A stretch of 9,960 nt of DNA from Betaproteobacteria bacterium (GTDB lineage Bacteria; Pseudomonadota; Gammaproteobacteria; Burkholderiales; Rhodocyclaceae): the NCBI GenBank assembly GCA_025997075.1, contig BNUC01000130.1, forward strand, positions 1-9,960, given 5' to 3'. The notes under the pieces are model-generated. The model did no database searches, was not told where the DNA came from, and saw only the letters and a list, made by a program, of their open reading frames with translations. Made by a program: the position numbers and the translations under genes. Below, piece after piece: positions 1 through 6,312 of the stretch. Numbering within the stretch: position 1 is the first letter of the stretch; every line of letters begins with the position of its first letter.

Positions 1-546
1 CACCTGGTTGATCATCTTGGTCACCGAGCCCACGCCGATTTCGTCGCTGAGCCGGTAAACCTTGCTGGCGATGGCGTCGAGCACGTCCTCGCATTTGGCA
101 TACGCCGCCGGCGAGCCGGACGACATCACCGTCATTTCACCGCTCATGGCCTTGGCCGCGCCGCCGGAAATCGGCCCGTCGATCATCAAGAGGCCCGCGT
201 CGGTCAGGCGCTTGCCCAGCGCTTTGGCGAATTCCGGCGACACCGTGGCGCTGGTGATGACCACCGAGCCCGGCTTCATGCGCGGTACGGCGCCATTCTC
301 GCCAAACAGGACGGATTCCGTCTGCTCGGCGTTGACCACCACGGTAATCAGCACGTCAACCAGCGGCGCCAGAGCAGCCGGCGATTCGGCGCGGATTCCG
401 CCCGCGTCAACGACTTGCTGCGCCGCTTCCGGGCGCACGTCGCAGGCGTGGACTTCAAAGCCCTCGCGCACCAGCGACATCGCCACACCCATGCCCATTG
501 CGCCCAGTCCGATGACGCCGACAGGCTTCTTGACGCTTGTATTCAT
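1..546 (-). CDS. ltnD: L-threonate/D-erythronate dehydrogenase-like (3-hydroxyisobutyrate dehydrogenase family), C-terminus cut off by window edge
   Basis: The visible 182 residues are the N-terminal NAD-binding half of a beta-hydroxyacid dehydrogenase. The dinucleotide loop GLGAMGMG is at residues 13-20, an acidic residue D36 ends the second strand (HACDVR, favouring NAD), the substrate motif DGPISGGAAKA is at 123-133, and GSVTKMINQ at 173-181 contains the expected catalytic lysine K177. About 100 residues are missing beyond base 1. The HGCDVR-like strand and PISGGAAKA favour the LtnD branch, which oxidises four-carbon sugar acids (L-threonate or D-erythronate) at C3 using NAD; other members act on 3-hydroxyisobutyrate or tartronate semialdehyde. 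The ATG at 546 follows CGGAG with an 8-base spacer and lies 29 bases after the dctM stop, so it is the last visible gene of the dctPQM operon. Family is certain, exact substrate is inferred. Confidence 0.85.
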   Translation of the reverse strand, partial: MNTSVKKPVGVIGLGAMGMGVAMSLVREGFEVHACDVRPEAAQQVVDAGGIRAESPAALAPLVDVLITVVVNAEQTESVLFGENGAVPRMKPGSVVITSATVSPEFAKALGKRLTDAGLLMIDGPISGGAAKAMSGEMTVMSSGSPAAYAKCEDVLDAIASKVYRLSDEIGVGSVTKMINQV

Positions 547-575
547 ATTTCGTTCTCCGTTAAATCAAATTGTCG

Positions 576-1853
576 TTAGCGATAAAGCAGATCCCTGAGG
601 GACAGGGAAATTTGCGGGACATAAGTGATGACCAGCAGACAGGCGATCACGACCAACACGAACCAGAGGAGTTCGCGGACGATCTTATCGACCGAAATCC
701 TGGCGACCGTGCAGGCGGCAAAGAGGTTGACTCCGAAAGGCGGGGTGATCATCCCGCAGGCAAGGTTTACCACCATGATGATTCCGAAATGCACCGGGTC
801 GACCCCGAACTTGATGGCCACCGGCGCCAGAATCGGAGCGAGCACGATGATCGACGAGGAGGTTTCGATGAACATGCCGATCAGGAACAGCGCGACGTTG
901 ACCCCAAGCAGGAACATGGCGCTTGAGTCCAGGTTCGCCTTGAGATAATCGCCGATCAATTCCGGCACCCCGGCGCGCGCGATCAGGTAACTGAACATGC
1001 CGGCGTTGGCGATGATGAACATGATTACCGCCGAGGAAAGCACCGATTTGCGCAGAATCGGAAAGATATTCTTGAGCTTGATCTCCTTGTAGATGACTAT
1101 GCCGACGAACAGCGCGTAGAAGACGGCAACCACGGCTGCCTCCGTCGGGGTAAACACGCCGCCGTAAATACCGCCGAGGATGATCACCGGCATCATCAGC
1201 GCCCACGCGGCCTCCTTTGTGGCCTGTGTGAAACGCATCTTCCCGAGGTGGTCGTTCTTGCCGAACCCCTTGATTTTGCAATAACACCAGACGGTGAACA
1301 TCAGGGCGCCGCCAATCAGGAAGCCGGGGCCGAAGCCGGCGATGAACATTTCAGCGATCGAAACTTCGGCGGAAATGCCATAGATGATCATCGGGATCGA
1401 CGGGGGAATGATCACGCCGAGTTCGGCTGAACTGGCCTGAAGCGCGGCGGCGAAATTGACCGGATAACCGTGTTTGACCAGCGCTGGAATCAGGATCGCG
1501 CCGATGGCGAAGGTGGTGGCGGGGCCCGAGCCGGAGACAGCCGCGAAGATCATGCAGGTGACCACGCAGGTCATGCCGAGGCCGCCCTGCAAGCCGCCGA
1601 CGATCGACTTGGCGAAGTTGACCAGGCGGGTGGAAATGCCCCCGGTTTCCATGACGTTCCCGGCGAGGATGAAGAAAGGGATGGCGCCCAGGGCGAATTT
1701 GTCGACCGCCGAGTATATTTCTTTCGGAACGACGAGCATCGGCACGCCGCCGAAAATCTGAATCCCCGTCACGCTGGCGAAACCGATCGACACGGCGATC
1801 GGGATGCTGAACACAAAAAAGATGAGCATTGAGACGAACATGGCTGTGCTCAT
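576..1853 (-). CDS. dctM: TRAP transporter large membrane subunit (DctM family), module 1
   Basis: This 425-residue protein is the ion-coupled translocation subunit of a TRAP importer in the inner membrane, using a cation gradient to take up a carboxylated solute. It is hydrophobic throughout, consistent with about 12 membrane segments. Family signatures appear in order: PFFILAGNVM (near 59-68), a conserved AVSGSGPATT loop, ELGVIIPPSIPMIIYG, GGVFTPTEAA, GMFIETSSSI and CGMITPPFGVN near the C-terminus. The ATG at 1853 is chosen because AAAGGAG stands 8 bases upstream; an in-frame ATG 35 codons earlier would add a polar, basic leader atypical of the family and overlap dctQ. It follows dctQ by 55 bases and precedes the ltnD-like gene by 29. 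Solute specificity lies mainly with the binding protein; the operon partner suggests a sugar acid. Confidence 0.95.
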   Translation of the reverse strand: MSTAMFVSMLIFFVFSIPIAVSIGFASVTGIQIFGGVPMLVVPKEIYSAVDKFALGAIPFFILAGNVMETGGISTRLVNFAKSIVGGLQGGLGMTCVVTCMIFAAVSGSGPATTFAIGAILIPALVKHGYPVNFAAALQASSAELGVIIPPSIPMIIYGISAEVSIAEMFIAGFGPGFLIGGALMFTVWCYCKIKGFGKNDHLGKMRFTQATKEAAWALMMPVIILGGIYGGVFTPTEAAVVAVFYALFVGIVIYKEIKLKNIFPILRKSVLSSAVIMFIIANAGMFSYLIARAGVPELIGDYLKANLDSSAMFLLGVNVALFLIGMFIETSSSIIVLAPILAPVAIKFGVDPVHFGIIMVVNLACGMITPPFGVNLFAACTVARISVDKIVRELLWFVLVVIACLLVITYVPQISLSLRDLLYR

Positions 1854-1908
1854 GGGGCTTACTCCTTTGTATTGAATTGAATCATTGCGGGCGCGGGACG
1901 GTCCCGGC

Positions 1909-2400
1909 CTATTGCTGCGTTTCGAGTTCGTTACGCCTAGGATCAAGGAAATTGGCAATCACGGTGATGACGCAGAAGAACGCGCCGACTGGCAGCGCCG
2001 CGTAGCCGACACTCATGGGCAGGAATTCCAGACTGCCAATTTCCTGGAAACGCGTGCGCCACGCAAGGTCAGCGCCATACCAGATGAGCACGCTTAAATA
2101 GACGATGCAGACCACGCTGATCAAAAAATGCAGCGGACGCTGGAAACGCCCGCTTTTGCGGAACATGAAATCGAGAGAAATCTGCGCGCCTTCGCGGAAA
2201 GCGATAACGGCGCCGAGCATGATCATCCAGATCAGCAGCATCCGGATGAGCACTTCACTCCAGGTGATCGGCCGGTTGATGACGAAACGGCTCAGCACCT
2301 GCATGAAACCGAGCACCGAGACGACGCCCAGAAGGACGCAGGAAATGCGGAAGATGATCGCCGAAAGAACTCTTTCGAAAGCAAGGAATTTTTGTTTCAT
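1909..2400 (-). CDS. dctQ: TRAP transporter small membrane subunit (DctQ family), module 1
   Basis: This 163-residue protein has the four-helix layout of DctQ, the small subunit that pairs with DctM in the inner membrane and helps dock the binding protein. The family signature is clear: QVLSRFVINRPITWSEVLIR followed by a helix with GAVIAFREGAQISLDF, in which the WSE and the GA-x-IS-LDF segments are conserved. Two further hydrophobic helices follow (about 89-110 and 127-150). The ATG at 2400 has GGAG seven bases upstream. The reading frame stays open 57 codons further upstream, but that stretch is arginine-rich, non-hydrophobic and covers the intercistronic hairpins, so it is not taken as coding. 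It lies between dctP (109-base gap with hairpins) and dctM (55-base gap). Confidence 0.93.
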   Translation of the reverse strand: MKQKFLAFERVLSAIIFRISCVLLGVVSVLGFMQVLSRFVINRPITWSEVLIRMLLIWMIMLGAVIAFREGAQISLDFMFRKSGRFQRPLHFLISVVCIVYLSVLIWYGADLAWRTRFQEIGSLEFLPMSVGYAALPVGAFFCVITVIANFLDPRRNELETQQ

Positions 2401-2414
2401 GGATGATCTCCAGC

Positions 2415-2443
2415 CGGCAAACCCGACAGAACGGGTTTTGCCG
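2415..2443 (-). promoter_or_regulatory. Intercistronic hairpin directly before the dctQ ribosome site
   Basis: Inverted repeat: CGGCAAACCCG at 2415-2425 pairs with CGGGTTTTGCCG at 2432-2443, leaving one bulged base and a 6-base loop. In the minus-strand transcript it ends a few bases before the dctQ GGAG, so it could stabilise the 5' end of a processed dctQM transcript or affect ribosome access. The pairing is seen directly; the function is inferred. Confidence 0.6.
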
Positions 2444-2459
2444 ATTCGCCGCCTTTGGG

Positions 2460-2499
2460 AAAAAAGGCGCCGCCACCCACGCAGGAGCAGCGGCGTGCC
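2460..2499 (-). terminator. Terminator-like attenuator between dctP and dctQ
   Basis: Read on the minus strand, CGCCGC (2495-2490) and GCGGCG (2473-2468) form a GC-only stem, which can extend by two GG/CC pairs. It is followed at once by CC and six T (2465-2460). This resembles an intrinsic terminator just after the dctP stop, expected to be leaky because dctQ and dctM follow in the same operon. The large loop (16 bases) weakens it. A competing stem, CGCCTTT/AAAGGCG at 2450-2469, uses the same T tract and part of the right arm, so the two structures exclude each other. Confidence 0.5.
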
Positions 2500-2509
2500 T
2501 GACGCGATC

Positions 2510-3487
2510 TTACTTGACGTCCATGATCTTCTTGATGTTGGCTTCGCCGAATTCCTTGTTGTAGTCGACATAAGCGGAAGCCACGGCTTTCTGGAAGGCG
2601 GCGTTGTCTACCGAGGTAACGATCTCGACACCCTCTTTGCGCATGATGTCCATGCCATCGACCTCATCCGAGTTGACCTTCTTGCGATTGGCCACCAGCG
2701 CAATCTTGGCGGCTTCCTGGAAGGCTGTCTTGTCGGCGGCGGAGAGACCGTCCCAAAAGCTCTTGCCGGTGATCAGCAGCGCCGGCGAATAGACGTGTCC
2801 ATCCAGGGTGAGATATTTCTGCACGGTGTAGAGCTTGTTGGACAGGATCACCGGAATGGGATTTTCCTGGCCGTCGATCGTACCGGTCTGGCAGGCGGTG
2901 AACACGTCGTTCATGTTCATCGGCGTCGGCAGCGCGCCCATCGCCTCGAAAGCCTTCATGTGCACCTTGTTTTCCATGGTACGAATCTTCAGCCCCTTGA
3001 CATCCTCCGGCCCCTTGATTGACCGTTTGCTGTTGGTGATGTGCCGGAAGCCGTTTTCCATCCAGGTGATGGCGACCAGCCCCTTGGCCGGGAACTTGGT
3101 GAGGATTTCCTGGCCGATCGGGCCGTCGAGCACCTTGCGCGCGTGGTCGTAATCACGGAACAGGTAAGGAATATCGACGATCCGGGTATCAGGCACGAAA
3201 TTGCCAACCGGTCCGGTCGAGGTGATGACCATGTCCTGAGTGCCGAGCTGCACGGCTTCAAGCATTTCGCGCTCGCCGCCCAAGGCGCCCATGGTGAAGT
3301 ACTGCAGTTTATAGCGCCCATCGGTACGCTTGACGATTTCATCGTTGAAGGTCGTCGCCATGACCCCATAGTGGGAATCGATAGCGTTTGTCCAGCCGAT
3401 CTTCAACACTGTCTCCGCCTGCGCCGGCATTGCCATTACTCCCAGGCCCATCAAAACACCTGCTGCCATTAACCGTGTTGCTTTCAT
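2510..3487 (-). CDS. dctP: TRAP transporter periplasmic solute-binding protein (DctP family), module 1
   Basis: This 325-residue exported protein captures the substrate in the periplasm and delivers it to DctQM. A Sec signal peptide occupies residues 1-24 (MKATR, hydrophobic core, PAQA before E25). The mature part shows the DctP fold signatures: GALGGEREMLEAVQLGT (68-83), DIPYLFRDYDHA, and GLKIRT (165-170) with R169, the arginine that normally forms the salt bridge to the substrate carboxylate. MGALPTPMNMNDVFTA and DGQENPIP with N209 follow. The ATG at 3487 has GAGGG seven bases upstream; a start 12 codons earlier would put charged residues before the signal peptide and is rejected. It is first in its operon, divergent from the FadR-type regulator. 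The substrate is a carboxylate, probably a sugar acid given the downstream ltnD-like gene. Confidence 0.95.
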   Translation of the reverse strand: MKATRLMAAGVLMGLGVMAMPAQAETVLKIGWTNAIDSHYGVMATTFNDEIVKRTDGRYKLQYFTMGALGGEREMLEAVQLGTQDMVITSTGPVGNFVPDTRIVDIPYLFRDYDHARKVLDGPIGQEILTKFPAKGLVAITWMENGFRHITNSKRSIKGPEDVKGLKIRTMENKVHMKAFEAMGALPTPMNMNDVFTACQTGTIDGQENPIPVILSNKLYTVQKYLTLDGHVYSPALLITGKSFWDGLSAADKTAFQEAAKIALVANRKKVNSDEVDGMDIMRKEGVEIVTSVDNAAFQKAVASAYVDYNKEFGEANIKKIMDVK

Positions 3488-3611
3488 TTGTTTTCCCTCA
3501 CTAAAAGAGCCAATCCCAAGCATCCAGACAATATCGCCTGAACCCCGGAACCAGCGATGAACAAACAGCCTGATGAATTTCCGGTTTTTCCTTGATTCAG
3601 TTTTGCTTTGA

Positions 3612-3630
3612 GCGCGCCATTTTAGCGCGC
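3612..3630. repeat. GCGCGC inverted repeat with 7-base loop
   Basis: GCGCGC at 3612-3617 and 3625-3630 flank CATTTTA. The segment also reads as a direct repeat of AGCGCGCC spaced by 5 bases. It sits in the leader of the minus-strand dctP transcript or upstream of the gntR -10. It might be a second regulator site or a leader hairpin; no function can be assigned. Confidence 0.45.
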
Positions 3631-3644
3631 CTTCCCGTAAAAGT

Positions 3645-3650
3645 TATAAT
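3645..3650 (+). promoter_or_regulatory. Candidate -10 box of the module-1 gntR promoter
   Basis: A perfect TATAAT lies 89 bases before the gntR start codon. The matching -35 position (around 3622-3627, TTAGCG) is poor, so an activator or a different start point is possible. The palindrome at 3660-3673 would overlap the transcription start, fitting autoregulation. Confidence 0.35.
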
Positions 3651-3659
3651 ACAACAATA

Positions 3660-3673
3660 CATGTGATAACATG
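3660..3673. promoter_or_regulatory. Candidate GntR/FadR-type operator, module 1
   Basis: CATGT-GATA-ACATG is a 14-base inverted repeat with 5-base arms, of the form xGT-N4-ACx often bound by FadR-subfamily dimers. Its inner 11 bases TGTGATAACAT recur exactly at 8607-8617 in the other divergent promoter region. It lies between the regulator and the operon it probably controls. Binding is inferred. Confidence 0.5.
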
Positions 3674-3738
3674 GGTAAGTAAAACACAGGGCCAAGATAT
3701 TTACAACACCCTTTACGAAAAAATGAAGTGCTGAAACC

Positions 3739-4500
3739 ATGCCATCCATCCCGGAATTCAAGGTCGAGCGAATCACCACATCGGGAACGCTGACCGACCG
3801 CGTTTTCGGCGTCTTGACGCAGCTCATCAATGGCGAGGACTTCAAGTCCGGATCGCGCTTACCCTCCGAAATGAAAATGGCTGGCCGTTTCGGCGTCAGC
3901 CGCACCGTCATCCGCGAAGCGGTGTCGCGCCTGAAATCAGAAGGACTGGTCGAATCGCGGCAGGGGAGCGGCGTGTTCGTGCGCGACCGCAACATGCAAG
4001 CGCCTTTCCGTTTAGACCCGAACGTCATGGATTCGCTCCAGTCAGTGTTGCAAGTGGTTGAATTGCGCTTGTCGCTCGAAGGCGAAATAGCAGCTTTGGC
4101 CGCGAAACGCCGAACCCGTGAACAGATGGCCGCGATCAAGCGTGCGTTAAAGCAGATCGAAGTTGAAGAACGTGCCGGAAAAGACGGCGTCGAGGCCGAC
4201 ATCGAATTTCATCGCAGCATCGCCGAAGCCACCGGAAATCCGCATTTTCTGGCCCTGATCGAGTTCCTGTTCAATTTCCTGTTCAAGGCGACGCGAGTCA
4301 CGCGCAGCAACGAAGCAACCAAGGCGACGCTATCGCAACAGGTCAAGGAAGAACACCAGAGCATCGTCGAGGCCATCTCGCTCCAGGAGCCCGAAATTGC
4401 TCGTCTTGCCGCCCGTCAGCACATGGAAGGCGCTTCGCGTCGCCTGGGGTCGATGGACATCAAGAAATTCATGGCACTGAACAGCCAGGATAAAAAATGA
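3739..4500 (+). CDS. FadR-subfamily GntR transcriptional regulator (FCD domain), module 1
   Basis: This 253-residue protein is a ligand-responsive DNA-binding regulator. The winged helix-turn-helix spans about residues 13-82, with the PSEMKMAGRFGVSRTVIREAV-type recognition region at 42-62 and the wing SRQGSGVFV at 73-81. The C-terminal FCD domain (about 104-236) shows the usual metal/ligand residues D154 and H158 (DIEFHRSIAEATGN), H206 (EEHQSIVEAI) and H228 (ARQHMEG). The start ATG has only a weak ribosome site (GAAGTG), but no earlier in-frame start is apparent. It is divergent from the module-1 dctP operon, which it most likely represses until the imported acid or a metabolite binds. It ends 8 bases from the convergent dctM of module 2. 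Parts of this gene recur in a rearranged copy at 9720-9960. Confidence 0.92.
   Translation: MPSIPEFKVERITTSGTLTDRVFGVLTQLINGEDFKSGSRLPSEMKMAGRFGVSRTVIREAVSRLKSEGLVESRQGSGVFVRDRNMQAPFRLDPNVMDSLQSVLQVVELRLSLEGEIAALAAKRRTREQMAAIKRALKQIEVEERAGKDGVEADIEFHRSIAEATGNPHFLALIEFLFNFLFKATRVTRSNEATKATLSQQVKEEHQSIVEAISLQEPEIARLAARQHMEGASRRLGSMDIKKFMALNSQDKK
3781..3830 (+). repeat. Segment of gntR (codons 15-31) repeated at 9720-9769
   Basis: These 50 bases match 9720-9769 at 47 positions. The three differences are adjacent (9749-9751) and change a GV pair to GT. The match starts abruptly: the bases before 3781 do not align with those before 9720. Confidence 0.95.
4288..4477 (+). repeat. Segment of gntR (codons 184-246) repeated at 9771-9960
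   Basis: These 190 bases match 9771-9960 at 182 positions; six of the eight differences are silent. The first 78 bases are identical and all changes lie after 4365. The match runs to the window edge, so the full extent of the copy is unknown. Confidence 0.95.
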
Positions 4501-4508
4501 CATGCCGC

Positions 4509-5777
4509 CTATTTCAAGAATGCCCATGAGGTCATCGCAGGGATGTAGGTTACCAGCATCAGCACAAAGAGCATGACGCCCCAGAACGGCACAAGGGCCC
4601 GGCTTAGTCTGGGGATAGGCACGCCGGAGATATTGCTGGCTACGTACATCGCCGTCCCCACCGGAGGGGTTAAAAGACCAATGGTCAGGTTGATAACCAT
4701 GACGAGACCGAACTGCACCGGATGTACGCCCATTTTGATGGCCACAGGCACCAGTATGGGCGCGAGCAGCATGATGGCGGGGCCACTGTCAATGAACATG
4801 CCGACAACGAGCAACAGCAGATTGATCAGCAATAGCAGCAGATAGGGATTATCGGTAACCCCTAAAAGCGCCTTCGTGATTTTGAGTGGGATCTGCTCGC
4901 TTGCCAGAAGCCAGCCAAAAAGGGATGTCGCGGCTATGATGGTGGCAATGATGGCTGTGCTGGCGGCTGCCTCTATACAGATTCCGGGGAGTTTCTTCAG
5001 GGTAATTTCTTTGTAAACAAAGACGCCGACCAACAGGGCGTACACAGCGATAACCGCGCCTCCTTCAGTGGCTGTAAAAATACCCCCGCGAATACCGCCA
5101 ATGATGATGATCGGCATCATCAACGCCCAGACGGCGTCCTTGAAGCGCCGCCATTTTTCAGGACCAGGCACGGCACCCTCGCTGGGATATTTATTTTTTA
5201 CGGCAAAATAGTACGAATAAAGCAGAAAACCCAAACCAATCAGTACGCCGGGCCCAGCCGCGGCCATGAACAGATCGCCGATGGACGCCTGGGCCGTCAC
5301 GCCATAAATAATGATGGCGATACTCGGCGGAATGATCAGGCCGATACTCCCCGAACAGGCGACCAGCGCGGCGGAAAATTCAGGTTGATATTTCCGTTTT
5401 TTCATTTCCGGGATCATGACAGAGCCCAAAGCCGCCGCATCCGCTACGCCGGAACCGGAAATGCCTCCCATGATGACGCCGCTGATGGCCACCACATGCC
5501 CGAGGCTTCCCCTGATGCCGCCCACAAAGGCAAGGGTGAAATCAATGATCCGGCGGGTGATGCCGCCATGACTCATCAAGACGCCCGCCAGCATGAACAG
5601 GGGAATGGCCATGAGAGGAAAAGAGTCTACGGCGGTAAACATCCGCTGGGTAAAAACGGTCAGCGGATAATCGAAAAAATAAATCGCCACAAGAGAGGCC
5701 AGGGCGAGTCCAAACCCGATCGGCAGTCCCATAAAAAGAAACAAAAAGAAACAGCCGAATAAAAGAAAGCCCAGCAT
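4509..5777 (-). CDS. dctM: TRAP transporter large membrane subunit (DctM family), module 2
   Basis: This 422-residue polytopic inner-membrane protein is the translocation subunit of the second TRAP importer. Diagnostic stretches are PLFMLAGVLMSHGGI, GGISGSGVADAAALGSVMIP, GSIGLIIPPSIAIIIYG, GGIFTATEGGAV, GMFIDSGPAIMLLAPILVP and IGLLTPPVGTAMY. It shares the fold with the module-1 DctM but is clearly a different branch (for example SGVADAA against SGPATTF), so this is not a recent duplication of the module. The ATG at 5777 lies 3 bases after the dctQ stop and is preceded by AAGGGGTGAG within dctQ, which suggests translational coupling. It is the last gene of the adh-dctPQM operon and ends 8 bases from the convergent gntR, leaving no room for a separate terminator. 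Confidence 0.95.
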   Translation of the reverse strand: MLGFLLFGCFFLFLFMGLPIGFGLALASLVAIYFFDYPLTVFTQRMFTAVDSFPLMAIPLFMLAGVLMSHGGITRRIIDFTLAFVGGIRGSLGHVVAISGVIMGGISGSGVADAAALGSVMIPEMKKRKYQPEFSAALVACSGSIGLIIPPSIAIIIYGVTAQASIGDLFMAAAGPGVLIGLGFLLYSYYFAVKNKYPSEGAVPGPEKWRRFKDAVWALMMPIIIIGGIRGGIFTATEGGAVIAVYALLVGVFVYKEITLKKLPGICIEAAASTAIIATIIAATSLFGWLLASEQIPLKITKALLGVTDNPYLLLLLINLLLLVVGMFIDSGPAIMLLAPILVPVAIKMGVHPVQFGLVMVINLTIGLLTPPVGTAMYVASNISGVPIPRLSRALVPFWGVMLFVLMLVTYIPAMTSWAFLK

Positions 5778-5780
5778 GAC

Positions 5781-6254
5781 TCACCCCTTCTTTTGCTGGG
5801 CGAAAAACCCATACAGGATACGGATGGAAAAATACAGCAGAAGAAGACCGCTGACTGGAACCACAATATATATCCATTGCATGGGAATATTCAGGGCAGG
5901 ACTTTGCTGACGCGTTCCAAGCTGAAACAGTGATATTCCACTGACAAAAATGGCTGAAGACAGAAGCACAATCAGGATGCCGTTAACTATCTCCAGTGCT
6001 TTACGGGAAAAACCAGTGAGATATTTTACTAACAGGTCAAGCGCCACATGAGCACCGCTTTTAAAGCAGGCCGCCATTCCCAGAAAGGATATCCAGACAA
6101 AGATAAAGCGCCCGACTTCCTCGGACCAGCTCAGGGAGTGTTGGAAAGCGTAACGGGCAAGGACCTGGGAGAAAGTGACCACCATCATGGCGAAAATCAA
6201 AATACCGCAAGTCCAGCACAGTAATTTGAAAAGGAATTCGTCAAGTTTTTTCAA
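5781..6254 (-). CDS. dctQ: TRAP transporter small membrane subunit (DctQ family), module 2, TTG start
   Basis: This 157-residue four-helix membrane protein carries the DctQ signature QVLARYAFQHSLSWSEEVGR followed by SGAHVALDLL, and partners DctM in the second TRAP importer. The start is a TTG at 6254: AAGGAG lies 7 bases upstream, a stop codon comes four bases before in the same frame, and the next ATG (around residue 22) would remove the first membrane helix. It follows dctP by 58 bases and precedes dctM by only 3. A TTG start may hold the membrane subunits below the level of the binding protein, although the strong ribosome site works against this. Confidence 0.92.
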   Translation of the reverse strand: MKKLDEFLFKLLCWTCGILIFAMMVVTFSQVLARYAFQHSLSWSEEVGRFIFVWISFLGMAACFKSGAHVALDLLVKYLTGFSRKALEIVNGILIVLLSSAIFVSGISLFQLGTRQQSPALNIPMQWIYIVVPVSGLLLLYFSIRILYGFFAQQKKG

Positions 6255-6273
6255 AATTCAGCTCCTTGCCCGA

Positions 6274-6293
6274 TGCGCCATACTGCGCCATAT
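6274..6293. repeat. Two tandem 10-base units in the dctP-dctQ spacer
   Basis: TGCGCCATAC is followed at once by TGCGCCATAT, so nine of ten bases repeat. On the minus transcript this is shortly upstream of the dctQ ribosome site. Short GCGC pairing with bases around 6296-6299 could make a weak hairpin. This spacer has no strong terminator-like structure, unlike the equivalent spacer in module 1. Confidence 0.5.
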
Positions 6294-6312
6294 AAGCGCG
6301 GTAAGCCTTTTT

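Larger units (their letters stand above)
3488..3738. promoter_or_regulatory. Divergent promoter region between dctP (minus) and gntR (plus)
   Basis: This 251-base gene-free stretch must carry the promoters of both the module-1 transporter operon and the regulator. It contains a TATAAT-like hexamer, a short palindrome that may be an operator, and a GCGCGC inverted repeat, each listed separately. I see no convincing -35/-10 pair for the minus-strand operon and no RNA gene. Confidence 0.6.

Noticed and set aside
1854..1958. 35-residue N-terminal extension of the module-1 dctM
   Set aside because: It overlaps dctQ, is polar and basic, and the internal ATG at 1853 has a strong ribosome site at the right distance.
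2105..3022. 305-codon plus-strand open frame opposite dctQ/dctP
   Set aside because: It lies antisense to two clear TRAP genes, has low-complexity His/Arg/Asp-rich composition with no family motif, and no ribosome site; it is a codon-bias shadow.
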